From Chondrinema litorale (GTDB lineage Bacteria > Bacteroidota > Bacteroidia > Cytophagales > Flammeovirgaceae): DNA of 64,000 nt. Every line of letters begins with the position of its first letter. Position 1 is the first letter of the stretch. The stretch covers positions 124,001 to 188,000 of the forward strand of contig NZ_CP111052.1 in assembly GCF_026250525.1 (NCBI RefSeq), in the 5' to 3' direction. Made by a program: the position numbers and the translations under genes. The notes below the pieces were generated by a model. It worked only from the letters and a program-made list of their open reading frames with translations, searched no databases and was not told where the DNA came from. Shown piece by piece: positions 16,011 to 26,312 of this stretch.

Positions 16011-18875
16011 TCAGAATTCGATATGAGTGCCTATACTCATGCTCTTTAATACTGGATAACCTCCCAGTGCTTCAGGATCAACATTCTCTACTTCGTCCCA
16101 AGTAAATAAATTGACACCGCTTGCAAATATCTTAGCATTAGATAGCCCAATTTTGCCAATCCATTTTTCAGGCAGATTATAACCTATTTCTGCATTTCTG
16201 AGTCTTAACACTCTTCCAGACCTTTTCCAAAAGGTTGATGAGCGATAGTTGTTTGCATTAGGTTGAGTAGTTAAACGTGGGTATGTTGCATCTATAGGAT
16301 TATCTGGTGTCCATCTGTCGAGCGCATTTGTAGCAATGTTATTATCATTAATAAATGCCCAGAAATATGGCCCGTTTACATATACATCTCTCTCTGAAAT
16401 TCCATGAAAGAAAAGTTCCATATAAAAGCCTTTGTAAGACGCTCCAAGTTGCAAGCTATATGTTAAAGCCGGAATATTACTCTTACCGATAATGGTTTCG
16501 TCTTTTTCATTTATAAAACCATCGTTATTAAGGTCTTCGTAGCGAATGTCTCCGGGTTGTACAGGCGAAAAAGTCGAAACAGGTATTCCTTCATTTAGGT
16601 CTCCATTTTCATCAAAATCTGCTGTTTGGTAAAATCCAACTGCTTGCAGTCCATACATACTGCCAATTGGGCTACCTGTACGATACATGTAATCTTCTGG
16701 TCGTACAACTTCGTTCATCTCTACTATTTTATTTTTAGCATAGAATGTAGAAGCTCCAACAAAATAGTTAAAATCTCCAATGTGATCACTGTATTTTAAA
16801 TCTACCTCAAAACCTCGGTTATTAACTATTCCCACATTTTCGTAGGCAGCATCTACACCAAGATAGGCTGGCACTGTAGCATCTCCATCTGAGAGTACAT
16901 CTGTACGACGTTCATAAAATAAATCTACAGAAAAATCGAGTTTGTCGTAAAAGAGTGTTCCATCTATACCCACATTATATTTCATAGATTTTTCCCAAGT
17001 AATATTTGGGTTCGCCGTAGTTCCTTCTATCATACTGGAAGAATAACTTAGGTTTGGGCCAAAATAATAACCACCCGAATAATAATAATCTTGGGTATAG
17101 GCGAACCTGTTACCGATTATAAGATCGTTTCCTGTTAAACCTGCCGAAGCTCTCAATTTGAGATAATCTACCCAAGATGCATCTAGAAAATCTTCTTCAC
17201 TTATTACCCATGCTGCTGATAGTGAAGGAAAAAATCCAAATCTATTGCCTTCTGGAAAACTCTCTGAACCACTATACGAAAAGCCCAGCTCTGCAAAGTA
17301 TTTAGATTTATAATCGTAGTTTACACGCCCCATCAATCGTTGTTGTGCATATGGAACATTGTTACCGCTTATCTCATACAAATCTTGGTGGTAAAGTAAC
17401 ATTGCTGAAACAGTACTTGCACCCCACTGTCTGTTATAATCTAAACCAAGCTGAAAGTTGAACCTGTTATATTGATCGTTGTAGCTAGGACTATCATTAT
17501 TACTTCCTTCACCAACACTAAAATCTGTATCATTTCCTCTTTGTAGGTAAATGAGAGAGTCTCGACCATCGTCAGTTTGCCCAACAGTAAGCTCATAATA
17601 GGCATAGTCTTTTGTTTTATTATAAACACCACGATGCCAGTTATTATCAGAAACAACTTGTCTAAAAGTTAGACCTTCGGTGATAAAGTCAAGTTTTTCA
17701 GCCAGACGAATTGTAGCCATTATGTTACGATCATGGGTTGAGCTATAACCAGTCTCCAAAACAGAAGCTACCGGATTATCTGGGTAAACAGAATTACCAC
17801 CCCAAGTTCCATCTGGATTTTTTACAGGATAGGCATTTGCTGGATATCTTGCCATATTTTGCCACAATTGCGGACCATTGTAATCTGGAAATGAGCGATC
17901 TTCTACCCTACCTCCAAAATCTAATGAACCAGTTATTTTCGGTGAGATATTTACATCTATATTCGTTCTGAAATTATAGCGGCTAAAATCTGCATTAGAA
18001 TTTGTCTTTCTTTCGGGATCGGTATTGGCATACAAACCTTGGTTGTGCATGTAACCAAGTAATACAAAGTATTTCATAGTTTCATTACCTCCAGTAAAAG
18101 TGGTGTTATAATCGCTAATTGGAGAAGATTTTCTCAATAACTGATCATACCAATTTACATCTGGATGTAGAAAAGGATCGCTACCTGTCCGATAAGCTTC
18201 TAAATCAGCTTCTGAATAAGGAGCATTAATTCCATCATTAGTTGCTGCCTCGTTGTACAATCTGGCATAGTCGTAAGAACCTAGAAAATCTGGTAATTCT
18301 GTAGGTTGTTGCCAACCATACCGGGCGTTAAAAGCAATTTTAGTTTTGCCATCAAAACCTCTTTTCGTAGTAACGAGAATAACTCCATTGGCTCCCCTCA
18401 TTCCGTATAATGATAGTGCAGCTGCATCTTTCAAAACAGCAATACTTTCAATTTCTTCTACAGATAATTGATCGAAAGAAGCCTCAAAACCATCTACAAA
18501 TACCAAGTAATTATTGTTATTATAAGTGCCCATGCCTCTTATTAACATAAGCGGAGAATCGTAGCCGGGTTCACCACTTTGCTGTAAAACAGTCAATCCG
18601 GGTAATCTGCCATATAATGAATTACTAAGTGTAGGAGTTAATGTTTTTGCCATTTTCTCACCATCTAAATAAGAAATTGCGGCAATTAATTGCTTACTAG
18701 ATTGCATTCCATAAGCTACTGGAACTTTATCAGAATCAATCTGTGTCTCAGCTAGCTCAGTTTGTGTGGTATCTTCTACTGACTGAGCATAGGTTATGTG
18801 ACAAAAACAGATGAGTGCAACAGCAAGATAGATGTTGCTAACTCTGTCTTTAATTATATTGATATAAAATTTCAT
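16011..18875 (-). CDS. SusC/RagA TonB-dependent transporter, short form without STN and carboxypeptidase-like domains
   Basis: A 954-residue outer-membrane transporter from the ATG at 18875 (a TTG three codons upstream is less likely). After the signal peptide (to about residue 31, ending YAQ) it goes after a short acidic linker straight into the plug: LYGRLPGL, QQSGEPGYDSP, IRGMGTYN and VLKDAAALSLYGMRGANGVILVTTKRG. It lacks the STN signalling domain and the CarboxypepD-reg-like domain found in the neighbouring SusC at 20656. The 22-strand barrel follows and ends in a terminal Phe (THIEF). It imports ligand using TonB energy. Without STN it cannot itself signal to FecR, so it is a passenger in the regulation of the first SusC. 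Confidence 0.92.
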   Translation of the reverse strand: MKFYINIIKDRVSNIYLAVALICFCHITYAQSVEDTTQTELAETQIDSDKVPVAYGMQSSKQLIAAISYLDGEKMAKTLTPTLSNSLYGRLPGLTVLQQSGEPGYDSPLMLIRGMGTYNNNNYLVFVDGFEASFDQLSVEEIESIAVLKDAAALSLYGMRGANGVILVTTKRGFDGKTKIAFNARYGWQQPTELPDFLGSYDYARLYNEAATNDGINAPYSEADLEAYRTGSDPFLHPDVNWYDQLLRKSSPISDYNTTFTGGNETMKYFVLLGYMHNQGLYANTDPERKTNSNADFSRYNFRTNIDVNISPKITGSLDFGGRVEDRSFPDYNGPQLWQNMARYPANAYPVKNPDGTWGGNSVYPDNPVASVLETGYSSTHDRNIMATIRLAEKLDFITEGLTFRQVVSDNNWHRGVYNKTKDYAYYELTVGQTDDGRDSLIYLQRGNDTDFSVGEGSNNDSPSYNDQYNRFNFQLGLDYNRQWGASTVSAMLLYHQDLYEISGNNVPYAQQRLMGRVNYDYKSKYFAELGFSYSGSESFPEGNRFGFFPSLSAAWVISEEDFLDASWVDYLKLRASAGLTGNDLIIGNRFAYTQDYYYSGGYYFGPNLSYSSSMIEGTTANPNITWEKSMKYNVGIDGTLFYDKLDFSVDLFYERRTDVLSDGDATVPAYLGVDAAYENVGIVNNRGFEVDLKYSDHIGDFNYFVGASTFYAKNKIVEMNEVVRPEDYMYRTGSPIGSMYGLQAVGFYQTADFDENGDLNEGIPVSTFSPVQPGDIRYEDLNNDGFINEKDETIIGKSNIPALTYSLQLGASYKGFYMELFFHGISERDVYVNGPYFWAFINDNNIATNALDRWTPDNPIDATYPRLTTQPNANNYRSSTFWKRSGRVLRLRNAEIGYNLPEKWIGKIGLSNAKIFASGVNLFTWDEVENVDPEALGGYPVLKSMSIGTHIEF

Positions 18876-18901
18876 TTGCTTCAATTTTTAAAGTAGCGTG
18901 A

Positions 18902-20629
18902 TTACCAACCAGGATTTTGTTCCATATATCCTTTGTCTATTTCTGTCTGCGGGAGCGGATATAAGTATAATCGGTTATTCCAGACTCTAGTCTCAAATAC
19001 TTCTTTCTTATAGATCAGACTGTTATCTGCTTGTTCGTACAAGTTGAGTCCATGCATTGGTCCTTGCATTACACCTTCCTGATCTGCAATCATCCATCTT
19101 CTAACATCAAAAAATCTATGCTCTTCAAATGCGAGTTCGATAGCTCTTTCTCTTCTTATCGCCTGTCTTAAACCCTCTTGGGTATTATACTGAGGATCAG
19201 CAGAAGTGATATCTGGTAAACCAGCTCTTCTTCTAATTACATTTAAAGCTTCAAAAGCATTGGCATCTAAAGGTGAATATTCGTTTAATGCTTCGGCATA
19301 GTTTAGATAAAACTCAGCAAGTCTAAATAATATCCAGTTGAACTGAGCGCCATTATTGGTCATTTTAACCAAAAATTTCTTCATGTAACCCACTCCATTT
19401 ACTGGTGCGTTGGTAGACCAAGAACCATCATTTTGCCTGAAAAAATTTATTACTCCCGCTTCATCATTAAACTTGCTTCCAGAATATAGAACTGAGTATT
19501 GGAAACGAGGCTCCATATCCTGCATTTTCTCAGAAAACTCTTCATAAGAACCACTTTCTGGCCATACTTGATCGCCTCCTGTTGCTGTATAATATTTAAT
19601 AGCATGCTCATAAGTTACACCATGACCATACCAACCACCGTAAACTCCAGTAGGCATTACGAACTGAGAAAATAACCAACCTGGATACCACATACCATTG
19701 AATTGAGAAGCAAAAAGTATTTCATCGTTTTGCGGTTCTTCAACGGCAATTCTATAATTATCTGCAGGATTTTCTTCTTCTGTAATTAAATGATAACTAT
19801 TTTCCTGTGCCCAATCTAATACAGCTTTGTTTGCTTCTGCAGCTTTTTGCCATCTACTTTCATCGTAGTTGGTGTAGCCAGTATACGCTCTATTTGTTTC
19901 GTCGTAAGGCTGATCTGTATTGTGCAATGGACTGGCTGCATATAATAGTGTTCTTGCTTTTAATGCTAATGCCACACCTTTTGTAACTCTGCCAGTATAA
20001 TTAGAAGAATAGAAATCTGGTAAAAATGCTAAGGCTGAATCACATTGATTTACGATAAAATCTACACATTCTTCGTAAGTATTTCGAGGAATTTTTATTT
20101 CATCATTTACACTTAATGCTGTTGTAACCAATGGAATACCTCCATATCTTTTCATTAACTCATGGTACCTTATTGCTCTAAGTACCATTGCCTCTGCTTT
20201 CTCCTGATTAATTTCCGCAGTTGACATATCAGTAACCATATCTATATTTTCTAAAAATATGCTGGCATTTCTGATTCCTTTATAGTGTACTCCAAAATCA
20301 TCTTCACCTGTATAACCGGGAGTTACATTGCCTACATTATGATTATTAGAGCCTGTCCATGAAGCCGTTACATCAGCCTCATCGCATGCAGCGGCAAGCA
20401 TTGAAGCATACATACCATTATATCTATCCCACTGATAAGGAAATCCTCTTGGAACACAAGTGTTGTAGGTTTCCCAAAGAAACTTTTCGGCATTGATTTG
20501 ATCTGAAAATATTTCTTCTTTAGTTACGTCGCTACTTTCTGGTTTTTCTAAGAAATCTTCGCATGCACTGGCGAATACCAAACTGCATACACAGAGAATC
20601 CATAGAAATCTATTTTGAGTTTTTGTCAT
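18902..20629 (-). CDS. SusD/RagB family nutrient-binding lipoprotein (first pair of the locus)
   Basis: A 575-residue SusD homologue with a lipoprotein signal (LVFASAC) and EDFLEKPESSDVT after it. Typical SusD features are LALKARTLLYAASPLHN, FRLAEFYLNYAEALNEY, RRAGLPD and RRERAIELAFEEHRFFDVRRW, ending LYPLPQTEIDKGYMEQNPGW. It follows its SusC by 26 bp and precedes the second SusC by 26 bp. It is similar in layout to the second SusD of the locus, so the two SusCD pairs probably arose by tandem duplication and divergence, perhaps for different chain lengths or linkages of one glycan. Confidence 0.93.
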   Translation of the reverse strand: MTKTQNRFLWILCVCSLVFASACEDFLEKPESSDVTKEEIFSDQINAEKFLWETYNTCVPRGFPYQWDRYNGMYASMLAAACDEADVTASWTGSNNHNVGNVTPGYTGEDDFGVHYKGIRNASIFLENIDMVTDMSTAEINQEKAEAMVLRAIRYHELMKRYGGIPLVTTALSVNDEIKIPRNTYEECVDFIVNQCDSALAFLPDFYSSNYTGRVTKGVALALKARTLLYAASPLHNTDQPYDETNRAYTGYTNYDESRWQKAAEANKAVLDWAQENSYHLITEEENPADNYRIAVEEPQNDEILFASQFNGMWYPGWLFSQFVMPTGVYGGWYGHGVTYEHAIKYYTATGGDQVWPESGSYEEFSEKMQDMEPRFQYSVLYSGSKFNDEAGVINFFRQNDGSWSTNAPVNGVGYMKKFLVKMTNNGAQFNWILFRLAEFYLNYAEALNEYSPLDANAFEALNVIRRRAGLPDITSADPQYNTQEGLRQAIRRERAIELAFEEHRFFDVRRWMIADQEGVMQGPMHGLNLYEQADNSLIYKKEVFETRVWNNRLYLYPLPQTEIDKGYMEQNPGW

Positions 20630-20655
20630 GGTAAATCGAGTTTGAATGCTAATCG

Positions 20656-23600
20656 TTAGAATTGAATATTAACACCACAGTTATAGACTTTCATTTGAGG
20701 ATAAAACTCTCCTCTACCTTCTGGTGCTTCTGGATCAAAAGTATCCATCTTACTCCAAGTGATCAGGTTGTTTCCATTTACAAATACCCTTACACTTTGC
20801 AAGCCTATATTTGATACAAAACCGCCACTAAATCTATAAGCTAGCTCCACATTTTTTAATCTTAAATAGCTTGCATCTTTTAACCAAAGGTCTGAGCGTC
20901 TGTAATTGTGATCGCCAGGAGTTGGAGAAAGTTGAACCCGAGGATAAGTAATGGTTTCACCCGCTTCGTAGCGCTCTGGTGTCCAACGTTCGAGGTGTTT
21001 TGCAGTAGCATTTCTCCAGTCGGTATCAAATGCAAAAGCAGCCATTTCGCCTATATACACAGAGGTTTTTTCTGCTCCTTGGAATAGTGCTGAAATATCG
21101 AATCCTTTATATTGGAAACCGAGAGATACACCATATATAATTTGAGGCCAACGAGAGTAACCTATTGGTACTTCATCGTATTCATTAATAATATTGTCTC
21201 CATTTTGGTCAATATATCTAACGTCTCCTAATTGTAACTCACTTGCAAATCCAGATGCTAATGCGGCATCTAGTTCGGCTTGAGTATTATAAAACCCATC
21301 ACTTACCAAACCGAAATATTGCCCTACAGATTGACCAGTTCTTTGTAAATAAGGATAAGCTCTTTCTGGCTCATCTTGATAAAGAATTTTATTTCTTGCA
21401 AAAGAGTAGTTTGCTTTTATCCAATAATCAACTTTACCAATACTATTATTGTAGTTTAATTCTATCTCAAAACCTTTATTCTCAACCTCACCAATATTAT
21501 CTGGTGGCAAGTTGGCTTGTACTAGTGCTGGTACTGTACCCAAATAGGCTAAAATGTTATCTCTGTATTCATAGAAAACATCTGCATTTATACGCACTTT
21601 ATCTCTAAACATGCCTATTTCAACACCAATATCTGTTTTTTGTGCTCTCTCCCAAGTAACATCTGGGTTACCAATTCTACCTTCTTGAGCTCCACTATAC
21701 CACTGGTAAGAACCTCCGGTATAATCACCAAAATAATAACCTCCCGAATTAGGATAGAAAACTGATGGCAAGTACAAGAAACGCGCATTACCAATCTTAT
21801 CATTACCAACTTCGCCATAAGAACCTCTTAATTTAAAGAATGATAGAGCTGTAAGGTTAGACATAAATGCCTCTTCTGTTAGCACCCAACCCAAAGAAAA
21901 CGATGGAAAAAAACCATAGCGCTTGCCCTCAGGAAAGTTTTCTGAACCATTATAACCCATATTAAACTCTGCTAAATACCTTTCTGCATAGTTGTAAGTA
22001 ACTCTACCTACTAAACCTTGATACCCTCTTGGTACATTATACTCTTGACCCGGTGCTGTATATTTTTCTTGCATATACAAAGCAAGTCCAGTAAAGTTAT
22101 GATCTCCAAAGCTATGGGCATATTCAAAAGCTCCTTCAGTATAAATCTTTCTATCCCTGCTATAGCCTTCGCTAAAAGTGAATGGAGTAGAATTACCTTC
22201 ATAAACAAAAATAGGATTAGTAGAATCTTCTGGATCTTTAATAATTCGGTATGTATCTGTAGTTTTATTTCTAGCTACTCTATGTTGATAGTAATTATCA
22301 TAAGCCAACATACCTCTCACTTTAAGACCGGGAAGTATAAAATCTAGTTTATGATCTAAACGGATATTAGCCGTAAATTTACTATCGAAGTTATTCTGGT
22401 AGCCATTATTTACTATGCTTAGTACCGGATTACTCGCACCTGATGGCAAGCCTTCTACACTAGAAATTAATTTGCCGTCTATAATACCCGGATTCATCAT
22501 CGGGTTGGTACTCAACAAGTTAAAAAATATACTTCCGGCACTACTACCTGGAAAGTTTGAGTTAGAAAACTGCCCTCCTAGTTTAAGCGATGCAGTAAAA
22601 TTTTTGTTGAAATCAATATCAAAATTAGACCTTAAATTATATCTCTGATACCTTGGGTTTGCTGAAAAATCTTCTTGAACATCTTCTACATTATAAGCCC
22701 CGTTCTGATCAAAATAACCCAAACTTATAAAGTATTTAGTAGCTTTTGTTCCTCCACTAATATTGAAGTTATGTTGTTGCTGAAATGTATAATCCTTTAA
22801 AATAAAATCCATCCAGTCAACACTTGGGTGGAAATAGGGGTCTGTACCATTTCTGTAAAGTTCCAAATCTTGATCTGAGAAATAAGGCGTTTGCCCCATG
22901 TTCACACTTGCTTCATTTCTTAGCGATGCATATTGGTAACTATCTAATAAGTCTGGTAATTCTGTAAAAGATTGAAAACCAAAATTAGATGTATAGCTTA
23001 ACTTTGGTTTACCGGTACTACCTGTTTTAGTGGTTACGATAATTACACCATTTGCACCACGAACACCAAAAACTGCAGTTGCAGAAGCATCTTTAAGAAT
23101 GGTAACACTTGCAATTTCGTTAGGATCAAGATCATTAAAACTTCGAGAAACCCCATCGACCAAAATTAACGGGTCCGATTCTGAACCACTATTTAGAGTA
23201 GCAATACCACGTATTTTTATACTCGATTGATCGTAACCCGGCTCTCCACTAGATTGCATAGCGATTAGACCCGGTAAACGGCCTACTAATGAGTTACTAA
23301 TATTGGCTACTGGTGATTGCACTAACTCATCAGTTTTAATACTCGAAACTGCACCTGTAAGCGTTTCCTTTTTTTGCTCTCCATATCCAACAATAATAAC
23401 CTCTTCAAGCGATTGAACGTCTGGATCTAAGGTAATATCTATCGTTGTCTGGTTACCAACTGGTATTTCTTGAGTTATATAACCAATAAAACTATAGACC
23501 AAAATCGATTGCTCAGAAGACACTGTAATAATATATTTTCCATTAACATCGGTAATTGTACCCCGGTTTGTATCTTTAACCTGAATTGCAACTCCCGGTA

Positions 23601-24039
23601 ATGGTTCACCATTTTCATCAATTATAGTCCCCGATATTTTAATAGCAAGAGCGTCGTCAACTTCAGTTTCCTCTTTGTTATCATAAAAGGTAATATTATT
23701 ATTTAACTGCCTATACCTCAAGTTTAAATCTATAGCAAGTTTGTCTAGTATATCTTTTACTAATACTCGCTTTCTATTCATACTGAAACGCGCTGTAGTT
23801 TTGGTTTCAGAAGAAATGTAAGAAAACTTATAGGAGGTAACACGCTCAATCTTAGTAAATACTTCTTTGAGTGTGTTATTTTCAAAACCGATTTCTATTT
23901 CTACTTCCCTAATACTTTTATGCTTTTGCGCATTAGATTCTGAGGCAAGTAGTATGGATGCCACAATACACTGAATGGTACACCCGATAATTATATATTT
24001 TGTAAAGTTCAAAACATAAATTAAATACTTTTCTTTCAT
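20656..24039 (-). CDS. SusC/RagA TonB-dependent transporter with STN signalling domain
   Basis: A 1127-residue transporter. After a signal peptide (to about residue 38) come an STN domain (about 48-105: VEIEIGFENNTLKEVFTKIE), a CarboxypepD-reg-like domain (about 132-215: ISGTIIDENGEPLPGVAIQV), the plug (about 220-330: VGYGEQKKETLTGAVSS, GANGVIIVTTK) and the barrel ending in Phe. Transporters with STN pass a ligand signal across the periplasm to FecR, whose gene lies directly upstream. It works with the SusD at 18902. A hairpin region separates it from fecR, so its expression may be set apart from that of the regulators. Confidence 0.94.
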   Translation of the reverse strand: MKEKYLIYVLNFTKYIIIGCTIQCIVASILLASESNAQKHKSIREVEIEIGFENNTLKEVFTKIERVTSYKFSYISSETKTTARFSMNRKRVLVKDILDKLAIDLNLRYRQLNNNITFYDNKEETEVDDALAIKISGTIIDENGEPLPGVAIQVKDTNRGTITDVNGKYIITVSSEQSILVYSFIGYITQEIPVGNQTTIDITLDPDVQSLEEVIIVGYGEQKKETLTGAVSSIKTDELVQSPVANISNSLVGRLPGLIAMQSSGEPGYDQSSIKIRGIATLNSGSESDPLILVDGVSRSFNDLDPNEIASVTILKDASATAVFGVRGANGVIIVTTKTGSTGKPKLSYTSNFGFQSFTELPDLLDSYQYASLRNEASVNMGQTPYFSDQDLELYRNGTDPYFHPSVDWMDFILKDYTFQQQHNFNISGGTKATKYFISLGYFDQNGAYNVEDVQEDFSANPRYQRYNLRSNFDIDFNKNFTASLKLGGQFSNSNFPGSSAGSIFFNLLSTNPMMNPGIIDGKLISSVEGLPSGASNPVLSIVNNGYQNNFDSKFTANIRLDHKLDFILPGLKVRGMLAYDNYYQHRVARNKTTDTYRIIKDPEDSTNPIFVYEGNSTPFTFSEGYSRDRKIYTEGAFEYAHSFGDHNFTGLALYMQEKYTAPGQEYNVPRGYQGLVGRVTYNYAERYLAEFNMGYNGSENFPEGKRYGFFPSFSLGWVLTEEAFMSNLTALSFFKLRGSYGEVGNDKIGNARFLYLPSVFYPNSGGYYFGDYTGGSYQWYSGAQEGRIGNPDVTWERAQKTDIGVEIGMFRDKVRINADVFYEYRDNILAYLGTVPALVQANLPPDNIGEVENKGFEIELNYNNSIGKVDYWIKANYSFARNKILYQDEPERAYPYLQRTGQSVGQYFGLVSDGFYNTQAELDAALASGFASELQLGDVRYIDQNGDNIINEYDEVPIGYSRWPQIIYGVSLGFQYKGFDISALFQGAEKTSVYIGEMAAFAFDTDWRNATAKHLERWTPERYEAGETITYPRVQLSPTPGDHNYRRSDLWLKDASYLRLKNVELAYRFSGGFVSNIGLQSVRVFVNGNNLITWSKMDTFDPEAPEGRGEFYPQMKVYNCGVNIQF

Positions 24040-24067
24040 ATATTTGAGTAGTTTTTAATTGAATGAA

Positions 24068-24132
24068 AGGTTAAAAACTGCGCATTAAAATAGGATGCTT
24101 GGCGGTGCTCTATTTTAATCTAACTTTAACCT
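24068..24132 (-). terminator. Nested stem-loop between fecR and susC (attenuator or terminator)
   Basis: Inner stem TTAAAATAG (24085-24093) with CTATTTTAA (24110-24118), loop 16 bases; outer stem AGGTTAAA (24068-24075) with TTTAACCT (24125-24132). On the minus strand the inner hairpin is followed by TGCGCAGTTTTT. It fills the 146-bp gap downstream of fecR and upstream of susC. Either a terminator limiting read-through from the regulator genes or a processed leader. Confidence 0.5.
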
Positions 24133-24185
24133 GCGGCAATCTTGTCGTGGGTTTTTTTATGGTTTATTTCTTAGCTTTTTCATGT

Positions 24186-25226
24186 TTACTTTTTTTTATT
24201 AAAATCAATAATTATTTGCTTGCCTTTAATGGAATAATCAAAATTATACCCATACTGAATAGAAACTAAAATGTTGTTTAGGTAGCCATTCCCATCAAAT
24301 CTGCCCGAAACATAAAAATCTGATGGTATTTTACCTTTCACTTCAATGTCTACAGCATACCATCTTTCAAGTGTTTTTAAAACAGTTAAAAAATCATCCT
24401 GATCAAAAAAGATAACTCCGTCTTTCCACCCAAGTATTTCTTCTTTATTAAAAGAAGCCTTTAAAATTGCTTTATCTTTTTTGTTAAAAGAAAGTTTATA
24501 TCCGGGATTTAAAAACATCTCGTTATGCGCTTCGGCTTCTTTAATGCTTACTTTTCCGGTAACTAATGCTACTTCAATGTCTTTTTCATTCGGAAAAGAC
24601 TTAATGTTAAATGATGTGCCGAGTGCAGTTGTGGTAAGGTTTATAGATTGTACTGAAAATGGATGCTCAGGGTCTTTCACTACATCAAAAAATGCTTCTC
24701 CAGAAAGAACTACTTTCCTATTTTCAGTAAAATTTTCAGGAAACTTAATAGATGAAGTTACATTTAACCAAACCACTGAGCCATCTGGTAAATGAATTTT
24801 ACTTTTCTGCCCAGATTTGTTAGCGTATTCCTTCCATTCTATTTCTTTAGTGTTGTTTGCTACTAGCTCTTTGTTATTTTGAGGTTGATTTATATATACT
24901 ACAAATACCCCGATTAGTAACGTTATTACAGCAGCAACACCACCCCAAATATATCTGGTCTTTGTAGGTGATTGATACTCGATTGACTCCGTCTGTACGT
25001 TGCTAACTTTGTCTAGAAAATATTCAAATGCCTGATCATTTTCTTCTGCTGCAGTATCTAGAGTGGTGTTTTCCCATAGCTGTGTTAATAATTCAAATTG
25101 CTTTTGATGATCAACGGATTGATGTAACCATTCATCAAGCAAGAACTTTTCTTCTGCTGTTATCTCACCTGATAATTGTTTGTGAATCAGGGATTCTATT
25201 TCGTTGCTATCTTCAAAATCTTCCAT
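24186..25226 (-). CDS. FecR family anti-sigma factor
   Basis: A 346-residue protein with the FecR layout of Bacteroidota: an N-terminal cytoplasmic sigma-binding domain (residues 1-90, with SGEITAEEKFLLDEWL), one membrane helix at about 92-112, and a periplasmic FecR domain (about 135-345: SGQKSKIHLPDGSVVWLNVTS, GEAFFDVVKDPEHPFSV). It would hold the ECF sigma factor until the STN domain of the SusC downstream signals substrate. Its sigma gene (26426-27025) was once about 177 bp upstream; an IS1595 element now lies between them, so fecR must use another promoter or read-through. Confidence 0.93.
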   Translation of the reverse strand: MEDFEDSNEIESLIHKQLSGEITAEEKFLLDEWLHQSVDHQKQFELLTQLWENTTLDTAAEENDQAFEYFLDKVSNVQTESIEYQSPTKTRYIWGGVAAVITLLIGVFVVYINQPQNNKELVANNTKEIEWKEYANKSGQKSKIHLPDGSVVWLNVTSSIKFPENFTENRKVVLSGEAFFDVVKDPEHPFSVQSINLTTTALGTSFNIKSFPNEKDIEVALVTGKVSIKEAEAHNEMFLNPGYKLSFNKKDKAILKASFNKEEILGWKDGVIFFDQDDFLTVLKTLERWYAVDIEVKGKIPSDFYVSGRFDGNGYLNNILVSIQYGYNFDYSIKGKQIIIDFNKKK

Positions 25227-25298
25227 TTTCTACAATAAGGACGTAAAAAGATGAGCAAACCCCCAAAGAGGTTTGAAAAAAAATTACTTTTTTTATTT

Positions 25299-26312
25299 AA
25301 TGATTATCCGTAAAGCTACCACAAAGTAAATAGGGTATGGTCTGCGCTTCGAAATTAGCTCAAAAACAGGTCATTATGGATAGTATTATTGAATTCATGT
25401 AAGCGTACCGCAATGAGCAGGTATGCCGTGAGCGTTTCAAGGAAATCAGGGATAAAGCAGGTGTTTGTTGCAAGAAATGCGGTAGCCAAGAGCATTACTG
25501 GCTAAATAGCAAGCAGATGTACCAATGCAAGTCATGCAGTTTTAGGACAGGCCTCCGCAGTGGCACCATCATGGAAGCTTCCAAACTTCCGTTTCGCTAC
25601 TGGTTCGTTGCTATCTGGCTGATGGGCTGTAGCAAGAAAGGTTCTTCTGCCTGTAATGTGCAGAGGCAGCTCAATCATAAGCGCTATGAACCTATCTGGG
25701 CAATGATGCACAAAATACGCTCTGCGATGGGCCAACGGGACAACCACTACTTGCTGGGAGGCAATATTGAGGTAGACGAAGGGTTCTTTGAAACACTAGT
25801 ACCCGAGGGGCAGAAGGAAGAGGAGAGAAAGCGGGGAAGGGGGAGCCAGAAGCAGACCATGGCGATGGTCTTTGCACAGACAGAGGTGGTGCTACAGCCT
25901 AAAAAACACCGCCCTTCTAAAAGGTGCAAGTATTTCAAAATGGCTGTATGCGCTGATTTTACAGTAGAAACTGCTAGAAATACGATTACCCGGCATGTTG
26001 CCCAGAATGCCAAGATGATTACAGATGGCTATTCAACCTATCAGTCACTGGCAGGAGAGTTCGAGATGGATGTGGAAAAAGTGCCCTCAAAACAGGCCCA
26101 TATCAAACTACCTTGGGTACATACAGCCATTGGGAATGCAAAGAAAGTCCTACAAGGGATATATCAGCATACAAGGCCAGGGTATCTACAGAATTATCTA
26201 GATGAGTTCTGTTACAAACTCAATAGAAGATACTTTGAAAATGATATTTTTGACAGAATATTAATTGCTTGTACGCTCAATTGAGCTTGTGGTAAGAATA
26301 CGGATAATCATT
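25299..26312 (+). mobile_element. IS1595-family insertion sequence, copy 1 (defective transposase)
   Basis: 1014 bp with 14-bp terminal inverted repeats (AATGATTATCCGTA at both ends, complement on the right) and further imperfect matching inward (ACCACAA). It is flanked by a perfect 8-bp target duplication, TTTTATTT at 25291-25298 and 26313-26320, as expected for IS1595. It appears identical to copy 2 except for one base that makes a stop codon. It is inserted between the sigma gene and fecR, facing against them, and is clearly more GC-rich than the genes around it. Confidence 0.95.
25376..26284 (+). pseudogene. IS1595 transposase with early nonsense codon (copy 1)
   Basis: Same gene as in copy 2, but codon 9 is TAA (25400-25402) in place of GAA, a single G-to-T change at 25400. 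The rest of the frame stays open and identical in sequence to copy 2 as far as can be read, including the zinc-ribbon CxxC pairs and the catalytic region. A shortened product could restart at a later ATG, e.g. 25517, but it would lack the first zinc-ribbon cysteines. Probably inactive in cis, yet mobilisable by the intact transposase of copy 2 because the ends are perfect. Confidence 0.92.

Noticed and set aside
25532..26013. Open frames antisense to the IS1595 transposases (also at 27613-28094)
   Set aside because: They are shadows of the transposase frame, repeated identically in both copies, and have no family pattern.
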